In this document: positions 53,396-62,723 of the stretch, piece by piece
Layout: each line of letters begins with the position of its first letter
Position numbering within the stretch: the stretch's first letter is position 1
Assembly: GCF_019710575.1 (NCBI RefSeq)
Contig: NZ_JAHWFK010000020.1
Coordinates: 1 to 64,000, forward strand
Reading direction: 5' to 3'
DNA length: 64,000 bases
DNA from: Paractinoplanes polyasparticus
Lineage (GTDB): Bacteria; Actinomycetota; Actinomycetes; Mycobacteriales; Micromonosporaceae
Notes under the pieces: model-generated
Seen by the model: only the letters and a program-made list of their open reading frames with translations
The model's database searches: none
Told to the model about the DNA's origin: nothing
Position numbers and translations under genes: made by a program

Positions 53396-53656
53396 ATGTC
53401 CTCGGATCTGGTCGCTGTCCTCGCGGATCACGGGTCAGGTTTCGCCGCCGCCGCGTTGGCCGTGGCCGTGGGGGTGAGGGCGATCGCACCGGTGTGCTGT
53501 GCGTGGATCGAGCAGAGGTGGCTGACGCGGCGTTTCGGACGCGCGCTCGAGGGCGCTACACCGAAGCAACGAGCGAAGATCATTCGTGCCCTGCGGAAAC
53601 TCGAGAAGAAAAAGCTCCCGATGGAAAGGCCTCGCTCCTGGCTGAGGAGGCGGTAG
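53396..53656 (+). CDS. Small hypothetical membrane-associated protein
   Basis: 86 aa, 14 bases after the Crp gene. An N-terminal hydrophobic segment (FAAAALAVAVGVRAIAPV) is followed by a strongly basic helix (RRFGRALEGATPKQRAKIIRALRKLEKKK). Not recognised. Probably cotranscribed with the Crp regulator. Confidence 0.45.
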   Translation: MSSDLVAVLADHGSGFAAAALAVAVGVRAIAPVCCAWIEQRWLTRRFGRALEGATPKQRAKIIRALRKLEKKKLPMERPRSWLRRR

Positions 53657-53717
53657 GCGGGTCGACGGCGCGTATGATCTCGACCGGGTGCCGCAGCGAA
53701 TAGGGGCTGGACTGACG

Positions 53718-54209
53718 ATGAGCGTGGCGCAGCGGCGAAAGGCGTTGTCCGAGGACAAGCTGATTCGTCGTTTCCTCGAGCTCAAGAAGGAACTCGGGCT
53801 CGACAGCCGCGACTTCGTCATCTTCGGCAGCGGTCCGCTTCTGGCCCATGGGCTGCGCGACGAAGTACGGGACCTGGACGTCGTCGCACGCGGCGAGACC
53901 TGGGACCGGGTCCGGGTCCACCAGGAGGGCAAGCCGCGACCCGGAAACATCAACGGCGCCAGCGTGGTCGAGTTCTGCGGCGGCCACATCCAGTTCTCGC
54001 GTGGGTGGATCTCCGACGAGTACGACGCCGATGAGCTGATCGACCACGCCGAGCACTTCGAGGGGCTGCCCTTCGCGCGGCTCGACGACGTTCTGCGCTA
54101 CAAGAAGACGCTGCGTCGGTCGAAGGACCGCCTGGACATCGCGGCGTTGTCGCGGGAGCTGGACCGCTGCGACCGGGCCCGAGGCCACGAGGTCACGGCC
54201 CGCTCGTAG
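53718..54209 (+). CDS. Nucleotidyltransferase-like protein
   Basis: 163 aa from ATG 53718 (GTG 53688 is possible). FVIFGSGPLLAHGLRDEVRDLDVVA resembles the GS-...-DxD core of minimal nucleotidyltransferases (AbiEii/MNT type). It lacks a second clear strand with the third acidic residue, so activity is uncertain. The C-terminus is helical (YKKTLRRSKDRLDIAALSRELDR). Such domains occur in toxin-antitoxin systems; no antitoxin gene is next to it. Confidence 0.6.
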   Translation: MSVAQRRKALSEDKLIRRFLELKKELGLDSRDFVIFGSGPLLAHGLRDEVRDLDVVARGETWDRVRVHQEGKPRPGNINGASVVEFCGGHIQFSRGWISDEYDADELIDHAEHFEGLPFARLDDVLRYKKTLRRSKDRLDIAALSRELDRCDRARGHEVTARS

Positions 54210-54213
54210 GGGT

Positions 54214-54948
54214 CTACGAGCTGACGGCGGAGGTCTGAGCCGACGGGGCCGCCTGCCCGGCGGGCGTTTCCTGCTCGGCCCGGGAGATGCGCAGCCACAC
54301 CACGAAACCCCAGATCACGAACACGGCGTAGACGCCGTAGAGGATCGCCGACGGGTAGTAGCGGAAGTGCAGCAACTCGGGCACGCCGACCAGGTCGACG
54401 GCGATCCAGCAGAGCCAGAACTCGACCCAGCCGCGGGCCAGCGCGTAGGTGGCCAGCATGGACCCGACGAAGATCCACGAGTCGGCCAGGTAGTACCACC
54501 ACGGGACCTCGAAGCCGGCGCCGACCGCCTGGAACACGTAGAAGCACAGGACCACCGCGAACAGGGCCAGGCTGCCGTAGACGACGCGCTGGCGGGCGGT
54601 GGCCCAGTGCGGCTTCACGGCCACGCCGTCGGAGTTGCGCTTGCGGTTCTGGTTCCACCGCCACCAGCCGTACACGCTGGCCACGACGAAGAAGACCTGC
54701 CGCGCGGCCTGGCCGAACAGGGGCGTGCCCTGGTCGTTGCCGATGGCCTGGCCCGCGAAGACGGTGAACAGCAGCACGTTGCCGACGATGCCGACCGGCC
54801 ACGCCCAGACGTTGCGGCGCATGCCGAACAGCGCCGAGCCCAGCCCGAAGGCGTTGCCGACGATCTCGCGGTAGTAGATCGCCTGGTCCGCCGTCACCTG
54901 CCACTTGGCGTGGTAGAACGCGGAGAGTAGTTGGTCGAGCCAGTCCAC
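54214..54948 (-). CDS. pnuC: PnuC nicotinamide riboside transporter
   Basis: 244 aa, seven membrane helices. Family features: FGMRRNVWAWPVGIVGNVLLF, VASVYGWWRWNQNRK and WILVGSMLATYALARGWVEFWLCWIAVD-type positions (here WIFVGS, WLCWIAVDL). It facilitates uptake of nicotinamide riboside for NAD synthesis. Stands alone and is divergent from corA. Confidence 0.92.
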   Translation of the reverse strand: MDWLDQLLSAFYHAKWQVTADQAIYYREIVGNAFGLGSALFGMRRNVWAWPVGIVGNVLLFTVFAGQAIGNDQGTPLFGQAARQVFFVVASVYGWWRWNQNRKRNSDGVAVKPHWATARQRVVYGSLALFAVVLCFYVFQAVGAGFEVPWWYYLADSWIFVGSMLATYALARGWVEFWLCWIAVDLVGVPELLHFRYYPSAILYGVYAVFVIWGFVVWLRISRAEQETPAGQAAPSAQTSAVSS

Positions 54949-54980
54949 GACTCATCGTAGGGCGCGGCGGGCGAGGCATA

Positions 54981-55985
54981 GTGGTTCCCGTGACCGAACC
55001 CACCTGCCCGATCGAGACCCGCCTCTATGAGAACGGCCGGCCGATCGCCAAGGATTTTCCGTACGACCAGGTGGCCCCGCTCCTCGACGAGCACCCGGAC
55101 GCGGTGCTCTGGCTCGACCTGTTCCACCCCACCCCGGACGATCTGACCCTGGTGGCCCGGGAGTTCCAGCTGCACCCGCTGGCCGTCGAGGACGCCACGG
55201 TCGACCACGAGCGGCCCAAGCTCGACCGCTACCCCCACCACGTCTTCCTCAACGTCTACGCGGTCGACATCGCCACCGAGGACTCCCGTACGAAGTTCGG
55301 CAAGACCGAGATCAGCGTCTTCGTGACGCCCCGGACGCTGATCACGGTCCGCAAGTCGCCCAGTGACACGAGCAAGTTCGTCACCCGGTGGGAGGCCGAC
55401 GCCGAGCTCGACGGCGGCGGCGTCGGCTGGTTGCTCTACGGCCTGCTCGACGTGGTGGTCGACGGGCAGTACGGGGCCGCCCAGCAGCTGGACGCGGCGA
55501 TGGACCTGGTCGAGGACAACCTTCTCGAGGAGGGCGGAGCGCCGCGAGCGGTCCGTCTGCGGGGCATCGAGCAGCGGAAGTTGCTGGCCGCCCTGCGCCG
55601 GGCCGTGGCGCCCATGCCCGAGCTGGTCGGCCAGGCCATGCGCTCCGACCTGGGGCTGGTCGACGCCAAGCTGCGCCCGTACTACCGGGATGTGGAGGAC
55701 CACGCGACCCACACCGTCGACGAGGTCGAGCATCTGCGGGACCGGATCGACGCGCTGCTGCAGGCCGACACGGCCGAGCAGGGCAACGCGCTCAACGACA
55801 CCACCCGCAAGCTGGCCGCGTGGGCCGCCATCATCGCCGTGCCGACCGCGATCACCGGCTATTTCGGGCAGAACCTGCCGTACCCGGGCTTCGAGAAGTT
55901 CTGGGGCTTCGTGGTGAGCACGGTGTCCATCGTGTCCATCTCGATCCTGCTGTACTTCTATCTGAAGCGCCGCGACTGGCTGTGA
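54981..55985 (+). CDS. corA: CorA-family magnesium/divalent metal transporter
   Basis: 334 aa from GTG 54981 (GTG 54990 also possible). A large cytoplasmic domain (WLDLFHPTPDDLTLVAREFQLHPLAVEDA, RPKLDRYPHHVFLNVYAV) ends in two C-terminal membrane helices. The GMN selectivity-filter motif is replaced by GQN (residues 296-298, YFGQNLPYPGF). This Gly-Gln-Asn form recurs in actinobacterial CorA proteins, so activity is likely, but the ion may differ from Mg. Alone in its transcription unit. Confidence 0.9.
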   Translation: MVPVTEPTCPIETRLYENGRPIAKDFPYDQVAPLLDEHPDAVLWLDLFHPTPDDLTLVAREFQLHPLAVEDATVDHERPKLDRYPHHVFLNVYAVDIATEDSRTKFGKTEISVFVTPRTLITVRKSPSDTSKFVTRWEADAELDGGGVGWLLYGLLDVVVDGQYGAAQQLDAAMDLVEDNLLEEGGAPRAVRLRGIEQRKLLAALRRAVAPMPELVGQAMRSDLGLVDAKLRPYYRDVEDHATHTVDEVEHLRDRIDALLQADTAEQGNALNDTTRKLAAWAAIIAVPTAITGYFGQNLPYPGFEKFWGFVVSTVSIVSISILLYFYLKRRDWL

Positions 55986-56052
55986 TTCGCGGGCACCCGG
56001 ACGCCTTCCGGGTGGCGTAACCTCCCGGGGGATCCGGCCGGGGGAGGCAGTC

Positions 56053-59000
56053 ATGTTCACGCTCATCTGGGGCGCGGTGCGGACCCGCACGGCCCAGGTG
56101 CTGACCGTGCTGATGCTGACCGCGCTGGCCGCCGCCGTCGCCGCGGCCGGGCCGTGGTTCGCCTACGCCAGCATCAACCGCGCGGCCACGGCCGACGTGA
56201 CCGCCGCCCCGCCCGAACAGCGGACCGTGTCGGTGCGGCAGATGGCCGACACCGCGGGCGACCCCCAGGCCGCGATCGACGACCTCGCGTCGAGGGTGCA
56301 GAGCCAGTTGCCGCTGCCGCAGGCCGACCCGGTGACCGGGCTGGCGCTGCCGCTCACGGCCAGCGCCGGCGGCGGCGCCCCGTCCATGAATCTCGCCTTC
56401 CGCGACGACTTCTGCGCCCACGTGCAGCTTGACGGCGCCTGTCCCGCCTCGCCCGGGGAAGCGGCGATCAGCGTCGCCGCCGCGCAGCGGCTGGGTCTCC
56501 GGCCGGGCGACCCGATGACCCTGCGGGCGTCGCCCGGCGCGGAGCCGATCGTCCTGACCGTGGTGGCGACGTTCACATACATCGACTCGGGCGGCACCTA
56601 CTGGGGCAATTCGCTGTTCGAGGCGAACGGCGGCCTCGACCCGGCCTTCACGCCGATCGAGACGTTCCGGTCGGATCAGCTCGGGGAACCGTCCGTCACC
56701 TTCGACCTCACCGTGCCGGACGAGTTGTTGCGCGGCGAACAGGGGTTCCGGCTCGGCCCGGTCCTGCGCGAGGCCGAGGTGCGCCTCGCGGCCTCAGGCC
56801 TGCGGCTCGTCAACGCGACCGGGCCGCTGATCGAGGCGATCGACCGCAACCGGCAGGAGATCGAGGTCGGCGTCGTCGTCGCGATGGCGCAGACGCTGGT
56901 GCTCACCTGGTTCGCGATCGGCCTGGCCGGCCACTACACCGGGCGCGACCGGCGCGGCGACGCTGCCCTGCTCAAGCTGCGCGGCAGCACACGGTCCGCG
57001 ATGCTGCGCCTGGTCTGGGGGCAACACATGCTGCCGCTGACCGCGGGCGCGCTGATCGGCGTGCCGCTCGGCTACCTGCTCGCGCGGTGGCTGGCCGGTC
57101 CCGTCGCCGCGCCCGTCGAGCAGCGGGAGGCCCTGCTGCTCTCCTTGGCCGCGGTTGTCGCGGTGCTGCTCGGCGGTCTCGTCGTGCTCGCCGTGGTCGA
57201 GGCCGTGGCGCTGCGCCGCCCGGTCGCCGAGCTGCTGCGCGAGGTCGGCTCGGGTCGTGGCGACTGGCGGGGCGGGCTGGCTGACCTGCTGCTGCTCGTG
57301 ATCGCGGTGGCCGCCATCTATCAGGCCCGGTCGAGCGCGCCCGACAGCGGGCTGGCGCTCGCCGCTCCGGGCCTGGTCGCGCTGGCTGTGGCGTTGCTGG
57401 TGGCCCGGCTGCTGGCCCAGGCCGCCGACCGGGGTGGCGGGTTGGCGATGCGCACGGGTCATCTGCGGCTCGGCCTCACGTCGGTGCAGGTCTCCCGACA
57501 GCCCGGCAGCGACCGGGTGTTCGCCTTCGTCGTCGTCGCGGTCGCCCTCTTCGCCACCACGCTGGGTCTGACCCTCGGCGACAACCGGGCCCGGGCCGAG
57601 CGCAGCGAGGCTGAGCTGGGCGCCGAACGGGTGCTGTCGGTGCAGACGCCCACCCGCGCCACGTTGCTCGACGCTGTGCGCCGTGCCGATCCCGAGGGCG
57701 ACCAGGCCATGGCCGTGGTCGTCGACCGCACCAACGCTCCGCCCTTGCTCGCGGTCGACAGCTCCCGGTTGGCCGCCGTGGCCCGCTGGCGCCCGGTTTA
57801 CGGCCCGGCCGGCCTGCTCGCCGCGGCGACGGCCGACAACCCCGGTCCGAGGCCCGCGCCGGCCATCACCGGCGACCGGCTCACCTTGCGGCTGCGCAAC
57901 GACAGCCGGCAACCGGTCGCGGTGGGCCTCTCCCTTCAGCACGAGGGCACCGGCCTGCCCGTCCAGGTGCGGTTCGGCACGTTGCGCAAGGGCGAGCAGT
58001 CGCTCACCGCGCCGGTCTCCGGGTGCCGTACGGCGCCCGGCTGCCGCATCCTGCGCTGGCAGCTCAGCAGCCCGGTCGAGGCCAGCGGCAGCGTCCCGCC
58101 CGCCCCGCCCCGCAGCGCGGTGACCCTGCGCGCACTGAGCCAGCAGGGGCCGTCGGCCGAGATCCTCGGCCGCAGCCAGCTCGGTGACATCGCCCGGTGG
58201 CGTTCCGGCACGGCCGGCGCGGCCCTCGACATCGCCACGGTCGACGGGAACCTGCGTATCTCGAGCGACGAGAACCGGGCCGGCACCCCGGACATCGGCA
58301 TTCAGGTGTACGCCGTGGACAGTGCCCTGCCGCCGCCGGTCGTGCTGGCCGGGCCGCCGCCGGACGAGTGGCGGTTCAAGGAGCCGTCGATGTCGTCGCT
58401 CGGCGATCAGCCGGTCCCGGTACGGGTCGACGGCACCACACGCGTGCTGCCCGCGGTGGGCAGCAACGGTGTTCTCATCGACCTCGAGACCAGCCGCCGC
58501 ATCGCCGGCGACGCCGACGCGCCCGGTGAGTTCCAGGTCTGGCTCGCGCCCGGGGCCGGCCCCGGCATGGTCGACGCGCTGCGTGCGGCCGGGCTCGTCG
58601 TCACCGGCGAGGACACGGTGGCTCGCCGATCGAGCCGGTTGGCCGACCAGGGGCCGGCCGCGGTCGCCCGGTTCGGGCTGCTCAGCGGGGCGGTCGGGCT
58701 GCTGCTGGCGGCGGCGACGCTCGGGGTGGCCGGCGCGGTCGACCGGCGCCGGCGGCTGGAGCAACTGCGGGCGTTGCGTCTTCAGGGGCTCCCGCTCGGG
58801 GCGGCGGTCGGCACGGCGTACGCGGGGGCCTGGGTGTTGATCGTGGCGGGTGTGATGGTGGGGCTGGTGGCGGCGGCGATCGCCGACCCGCTGGCGCGCG
58901 TGGCTGTGCGCGGCTTCACCGACGGGTGGGACGTGCTGCCGCTGCCGGGCGCTCTGGGGTGGCCGGCCTTGGGGCTGGCCGGGCTGATCGCGTTCGGGCT

Positions 59001-59073
59001 GCTCGGCCTGGTCGGGTGGCTTTCGGTGCTGCCGCTGGTGCGCGGGCTGCGCGGCGGGGCGGCGGGGCGATGA
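56053..59073 (+). CDS. Giant FtsX-type ABC permease, first of two
   Basis: 1006 aa. N-terminal membrane helix (TAQVLTVLMLTALAAAVAAAGPWF), a long extracellular domain with a Cys pair (CAHVQLDGACP), then a group of membrane helices (residues 270-490) and a second extracellular domain (CRTAPGCRILRW) before a C-terminal helix set (RFGLLSGAVGLLLAAATLGVAGAV). This MacB/FtsX arrangement belongs to type VII ABC transporters, which move substrates by mechanical coupling rather than a pore. It overlaps the next permease by ATGA at 59070. Confidence 0.88.
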   Translation: MFTLIWGAVRTRTAQVLTVLMLTALAAAVAAAGPWFAYASINRAATADVTAAPPEQRTVSVRQMADTAGDPQAAIDDLASRVQSQLPLPQADPVTGLALPLTASAGGGAPSMNLAFRDDFCAHVQLDGACPASPGEAAISVAAAQRLGLRPGDPMTLRASPGAEPIVLTVVATFTYIDSGGTYWGNSLFEANGGLDPAFTPIETFRSDQLGEPSVTFDLTVPDELLRGEQGFRLGPVLREAEVRLAASGLRLVNATGPLIEAIDRNRQEIEVGVVVAMAQTLVLTWFAIGLAGHYTGRDRRGDAALLKLRGSTRSAMLRLVWGQHMLPLTAGALIGVPLGYLLARWLAGPVAAPVEQREALLLSLAAVVAVLLGGLVVLAVVEAVALRRPVAELLREVGSGRGDWRGGLADLLLLVIAVAAIYQARSSAPDSGLALAAPGLVALAVALLVARLLAQAADRGGGLAMRTGHLRLGLTSVQVSRQPGSDRVFAFVVVAVALFATTLGLTLGDNRARAERSEAELGAERVLSVQTPTRATLLDAVRRADPEGDQAMAVVVDRTNAPPLLAVDSSRLAAVARWRPVYGPAGLLAAATADNPGPRPAPAITGDRLTLRLRNDSRQPVAVGLSLQHEGTGLPVQVRFGTLRKGEQSLTAPVSGCRTAPGCRILRWQLSSPVEASGSVPPAPPRSAVTLRALSQQGPSAEILGRSQLGDIARWRSGTAGAALDIATVDGNLRISSDENRAGTPDIGIQVYAVDSALPPPVVLAGPPPDEWRFKEPSMSSLGDQPVPVRVDGTTRVLPAVGSNGVLIDLETSRRIAGDADAPGEFQVWLAPGAGPGMVDALRAAGLVVTGEDTVARRSSRLADQGPAAVARFGLLSGAVGLLLAAATLGVAGAVDRRRRLEQLRALRLQGLPLGAAVGTAYAGAWVLIVAGVMVGLVAAAIADPLARVAVRGFTDGWDVLPLPGALGWPALGLAGLIAFGLLGLVGWLSVLPLVRGLRGGAAGR

Positions 59074-62057
59074 TGTCGCTGGTGCTGGCCATGGTCTGGA
59101 CCAGGCGTGGACAGGCCGTCACCCTGGCGCTGCTGTCCCTGTTCGCGGTCGCCTCGGCCGTGGCCTCGCCGGCCTACCTGACGGCGATCGACCGGGCCGT
59201 CGCGGCGGGCCAGATCGAGACGTCCACGCCCGGCGAGCGCAGCCTCGTCATCACCGGCATGCAGGACGCCCGGGTCGACAGCGGCGCGCCGGACTTCACC
59301 GACGTCGGCGCCGCCCTGATCGAGCTGCCCGGATTCACCTATGTCTACGGCTCGTCCTACCCGATCATCGGGCTCCGGCCGGACAACAGCAACGCCGACC
59401 GGATGGTGTTCCGGCAGGACGTCTGCGCCCACCTGCGCATCGTCAGCGGCCGCTGCCTGGTCGGCGAGGACGACATCGTCGTCGGGGCGGCGACGGCCCG
59501 GCGCCTCGGGCTGACCGCCGGCGACCAGGTGGCCCTGTCGTCCGCGGCATATGTCGAAGTCCCGCAGCCGCTGTGGGTGAGGGACGGTGACCCCAGGCGG
59601 CTCGTCATCGCCGGCACCTACGCGGTCGAGGACCCCGAAGACGTCTACTGGGGCACGCACGGCTATTTCACGACCCTCCCCGGTGTGGGGGCTTCGGAGC
59701 CCGTCTTCACCGGTGCGACGACGTTCACCACGATGGACCACGGCCTGACCGACCTGTCCATCGACGGGCTGGCCGGCCCCGACGCGCTCGACCCCGACCG
59801 GCTCGGCGAGCTGCGTGCCGCCCTGCTGGAGCTGATCCGCAAGGCCACCGAGATCGGCCCCAACCTCCAGGTCAACACCGCCGTCCCGGCCCTGCTCGAC
59901 CGCATCGACTCGGGGCGCGCGACGGCCCACCTGCTGGTGCCGGTGCTGGCCGTCCCACTCGTGCTGCTCGCCTGCTTCAGCATCTTCCTGGCGGTCGGCT
60001 ACGGCACCGAGGGCCGCCGGCCCGAGCTCGCGATCGTCGCGTTGCGCGGCGCGCGTTGGTGGACCCGGTGGTGGCTGGCGATCGGCGAGAGTCTCGCGGC
60101 GATCCTGGCCGGCGCCGTGGCCGGCTGCCTGGCCGGCCAACTGCTGGTCAACGCGGTGGCCGCGGCTCGGTTCCCCGGCGTCGGCATCGAGGAGGGCTGG
60201 GATTCCCTCCGGTACGCGCCCTACGCCGCGCTGGCCGCACTGGCCGCAGCCGTGCTGGCTCAGCGGCGCCAGCTCGTCAGCCCGGTGGCCACGCTGCTGC
60301 GGCGGCCGGTGACCGCCGGCCGCCACCGCGCGATCACTCTCGACGCCGTGATCGTGCTGCTCGCCGTCGTTTCCGTGGGGCAACTCGTGATCACCGGCGG
60401 GTCGCTCACCGGCGTCGGCCTGCTCGCTCCCGCGCTGGTCATGCTGGCGCTCGCATTGCTCGCCGGGCGCGGCTTGCTGCCGCTGGTCACCCGGTACGCC
60501 TCCGGGGCGCTCGCCGCCGGCCGGCTCGGTCCGGCCCTGGCCGGCTTCCAGCTCTCCCGCCGTCCCGGCGCCCAGCGGCTCTTCGCGCTGCTGGTCGCGA
60601 CCGTGGCCGTCGCCGGATATGCGACCTGCGCGATCGACGTGGCCGCCCGGGGCCGGGTCGTTCAGGCCGAGCTCGGCGTCGGCGCGAGCCGCGTGCTCGA
60701 AGTGAGACCGGTGCACCGTAGCCGGCTGCTGCATGCCGTAAGACAGGTCGACCCGGAGGGGAAATTCGCCATGGCGGCCGCCCGCCTGCGCAACACTGAC
60801 GGCCGTGAACCGCTCGGCCTGGCCGTCGACTCGACCCGGCTGACCACCGTGCCGAGCTGGCCCGACGGCGCGCCGCCGGCCGGTGAGGTGGCGCGGGCGC
60901 TGCGCCCGGAGGCGCCCGCCGCGCCCACGATCGGCGGCCCCGACCTCAGGATCAAGGCGACCGCCGGCGGCATCGTGAAGGGCAAGGAGCTGCGGCTCAA
61001 TGTGGCCGTCTCGTCGCTGACCGGGCTCGGCGAGACTCTGGTGGCGCTCGGCGACCTGCGCCCGGGCGAGTGGACCTACAAGCAGCGGGTCGATGCGTGC
61101 GACCAGGGCTGCCGCATCAACGGTTTCCAGCTTCAGGTCAACGGCAACGTGGTCGGCGTGACCGGCGAGCTGACCCTCGAGAGCGTGAGCGGCGACTCCT
61201 CCTGGCTGCAAGACGCGAGTCGATGGCGGATGGTCCGGCACGGCCGGGTCGGCACCGCCCCCGAGGGTCTGCGCATCGAGGTCGACGAGCCCGGCGGATT
61301 ACCCGACGGCGCCTGGGTGCAGCCGGTCGACACGCCCTACCCGTTGCCGGTGGCCTACGCGGGGAGCCCGCCGTCCGGTGACGTGCTGACCGGCCTCGAC
61401 GGCCGGCCGATGGCGGTCACCGGGGTCGTCGGCCTGCCCGCCGTGCCGCGCCTGGGCGAGCACGCCAGCCTGGTCGACCTCGAGTACGCCGACCGGCTCG
61501 CCACCGACGCCGCCCTGGCCCTGCTGCCCGAGGTGTGGCTCAACTCCCGCGCTCCGGCCGACGTGGTCGACCGGCTGACCGCCCAGGGCCTGACGATCCG
61601 CTCCGACACCCGGTCCGCGCAGGTCCTCCGGCAACTCGCTGAGCAGGGCCCGGCCCTGTCGCTCTGGTTCCACCTGCTCGCGGGCGGGCTCGCCGTGCTG
61701 CTCGGCGCGTTCGTCCTCGTGCTCGCGGCCGCAGTCGACCGGGCCCGCCGGGTCGAGGACCTCTCAGCGCTGCGCGTGCAGGGCCTGCGCCGCGCGACCA
61801 TGAGCAGGGCGACGCTGTGGACCTACCCGGCACTGGTCGGCATCGCCGCGGTGACCGGCATGCTGATCGCGCTGGCCGGGTGGGCGGCGACCGCGTGGGC
61901 GCTGCCGCTGGCCGGGGTCGACCCGGTCGACCTGCCGTTGCCGTCCTGGCCCCGGGTGCTGATCCTGGTCGGCGTGACGGTGCTCGTGCTTCTCCTGCTG
62001 GCCGCCGTGGCCCTGGCCACGGGCCGCGATCTCCGTCGTCGAATAACGCCTTCCTGA
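59070..62057 (+). CDS. Giant FtsX-type ABC permease, second of two
   Basis: 995 aa from ATG 59070. Same layout as the first: helix at 15-35, extracellular part with CAHLRIVSGRCLVGEDD, FtsX helices (PVLAVPLVLLACFSIFLAVGYG), a second extracellular part with CDQGCR, and the closing helix cluster. It is a paralogue of the upstream gene and likely forms a heterodimer with it. The cognate ATPase gene follows 12 bases downstream. Confidence 0.88.
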   Translation: MMSLVLAMVWTRRGQAVTLALLSLFAVASAVASPAYLTAIDRAVAAGQIETSTPGERSLVITGMQDARVDSGAPDFTDVGAALIELPGFTYVYGSSYPIIGLRPDNSNADRMVFRQDVCAHLRIVSGRCLVGEDDIVVGAATARRLGLTAGDQVALSSAAYVEVPQPLWVRDGDPRRLVIAGTYAVEDPEDVYWGTHGYFTTLPGVGASEPVFTGATTFTTMDHGLTDLSIDGLAGPDALDPDRLGELRAALLELIRKATEIGPNLQVNTAVPALLDRIDSGRATAHLLVPVLAVPLVLLACFSIFLAVGYGTEGRRPELAIVALRGARWWTRWWLAIGESLAAILAGAVAGCLAGQLLVNAVAAARFPGVGIEEGWDSLRYAPYAALAALAAAVLAQRRQLVSPVATLLRRPVTAGRHRAITLDAVIVLLAVVSVGQLVITGGSLTGVGLLAPALVMLALALLAGRGLLPLVTRYASGALAAGRLGPALAGFQLSRRPGAQRLFALLVATVAVAGYATCAIDVAARGRVVQAELGVGASRVLEVRPVHRSRLLHAVRQVDPEGKFAMAAARLRNTDGREPLGLAVDSTRLTTVPSWPDGAPPAGEVARALRPEAPAAPTIGGPDLRIKATAGGIVKGKELRLNVAVSSLTGLGETLVALGDLRPGEWTYKQRVDACDQGCRINGFQLQVNGNVVGVTGELTLESVSGDSSWLQDASRWRMVRHGRVGTAPEGLRIEVDEPGGLPDGAWVQPVDTPYPLPVAYAGSPPSGDVLTGLDGRPMAVTGVVGLPAVPRLGEHASLVDLEYADRLATDAALALLPEVWLNSRAPADVVDRLTAQGLTIRSDTRSAQVLRQLAEQGPALSLWFHLLAGGLAVLLGAFVLVLAAAVDRARRVEDLSALRVQGLRRATMSRATLWTYPALVGIAAVTGMLIALAGWAATAWALPLAGVDPVDLPLPSWPRVLILVGVTVLVLLLLAAVALATGRDLRRRITPS

Positions 62058-62069
62058 GGGGACCACCAC

Positions 62070-62723
62070 GTGAAGACACTCAGCGTCGCCGGGGCCGACC
62101 TCGCCTGGGACAGCGACCGCACGGTGCTGCGGGGCGTCTCGGTCGAGGCCCGCCCCGGTCAGATCCTGGCCGTCACCGGCACGTCCGGCGCCGGCAAGAC
62201 GACCCTGCTCAGCGCGATGGCCGGCCTGCTGACACCGGTCGCCGGCGAGGTGCTGGTCGACGGCGAGCGGCTGACCGGCCGCGACCAGGCGGTGAAGCTC
62301 GGCGTCGTGCTGATCCCGCAGGACAACGGCCTGGCCGCGATCCTGACCGCCGCCGAGAACATCTCGGTCGCGGTCATCGCCACCGGCGGCACGGCAGCCG
62401 AGGCCCGCCGGCGCACGGCCGAGGCGCTCGAGCCGCTGGGCCTCTCGGGCCAGGCCAACCAGCTCATCGAGGAACTCTCCGGCGGCCAGCAGCAGCGCAC
62501 GGCCATCGCCCGCGGCCTGGCCCTGCAGGGCGACATCCTGCTGGCCGACGAGATCACGAGCGAGCTCGACGCGGCCAACCGCCAGCGCGTCATGGAACTG
62601 CTGCGAGCCGAGGCCGCCCGCGGCGCCGCCGTGGTCTTCGCCACCCACGACCCCGAGGCCGCCGCCGCCTGCGACCGCGAACTCCACCTGGGCGACGGCG
62701 AAGCCGTCTGGGTGCGCGGTTAG
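62070..62723 (+). CDS. ABC transporter ATP-binding protein of the FtsX pair
   Basis: 217 aa from GTG 62070. Walker A GTSGAGKTT, Q-loop VLIPQDNG, signature LSGGQQQR, Walker B ILLADEIT, H-loop FATHD. A short ATPase of the MacB/LolD class, powering the two upstream permeases. Its stop overlaps the leftward second ATPase gene by four bases. Confidence 0.92.
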   Translation: MKTLSVAGADLAWDSDRTVLRGVSVEARPGQILAVTGTSGAGKTTLLSAMAGLLTPVAGEVLVDGERLTGRDQAVKLGVVLIPQDNGLAAILTAAENISVAVIATGGTAAEARRRTAEALEPLGLSGQANQLIEELSGGQQQRTAIARGLALQGDILLADEITSELDAANRQRVMELLRAEAARGAAVVFATHDPEAAAACDRELHLGDGEAVWVRG

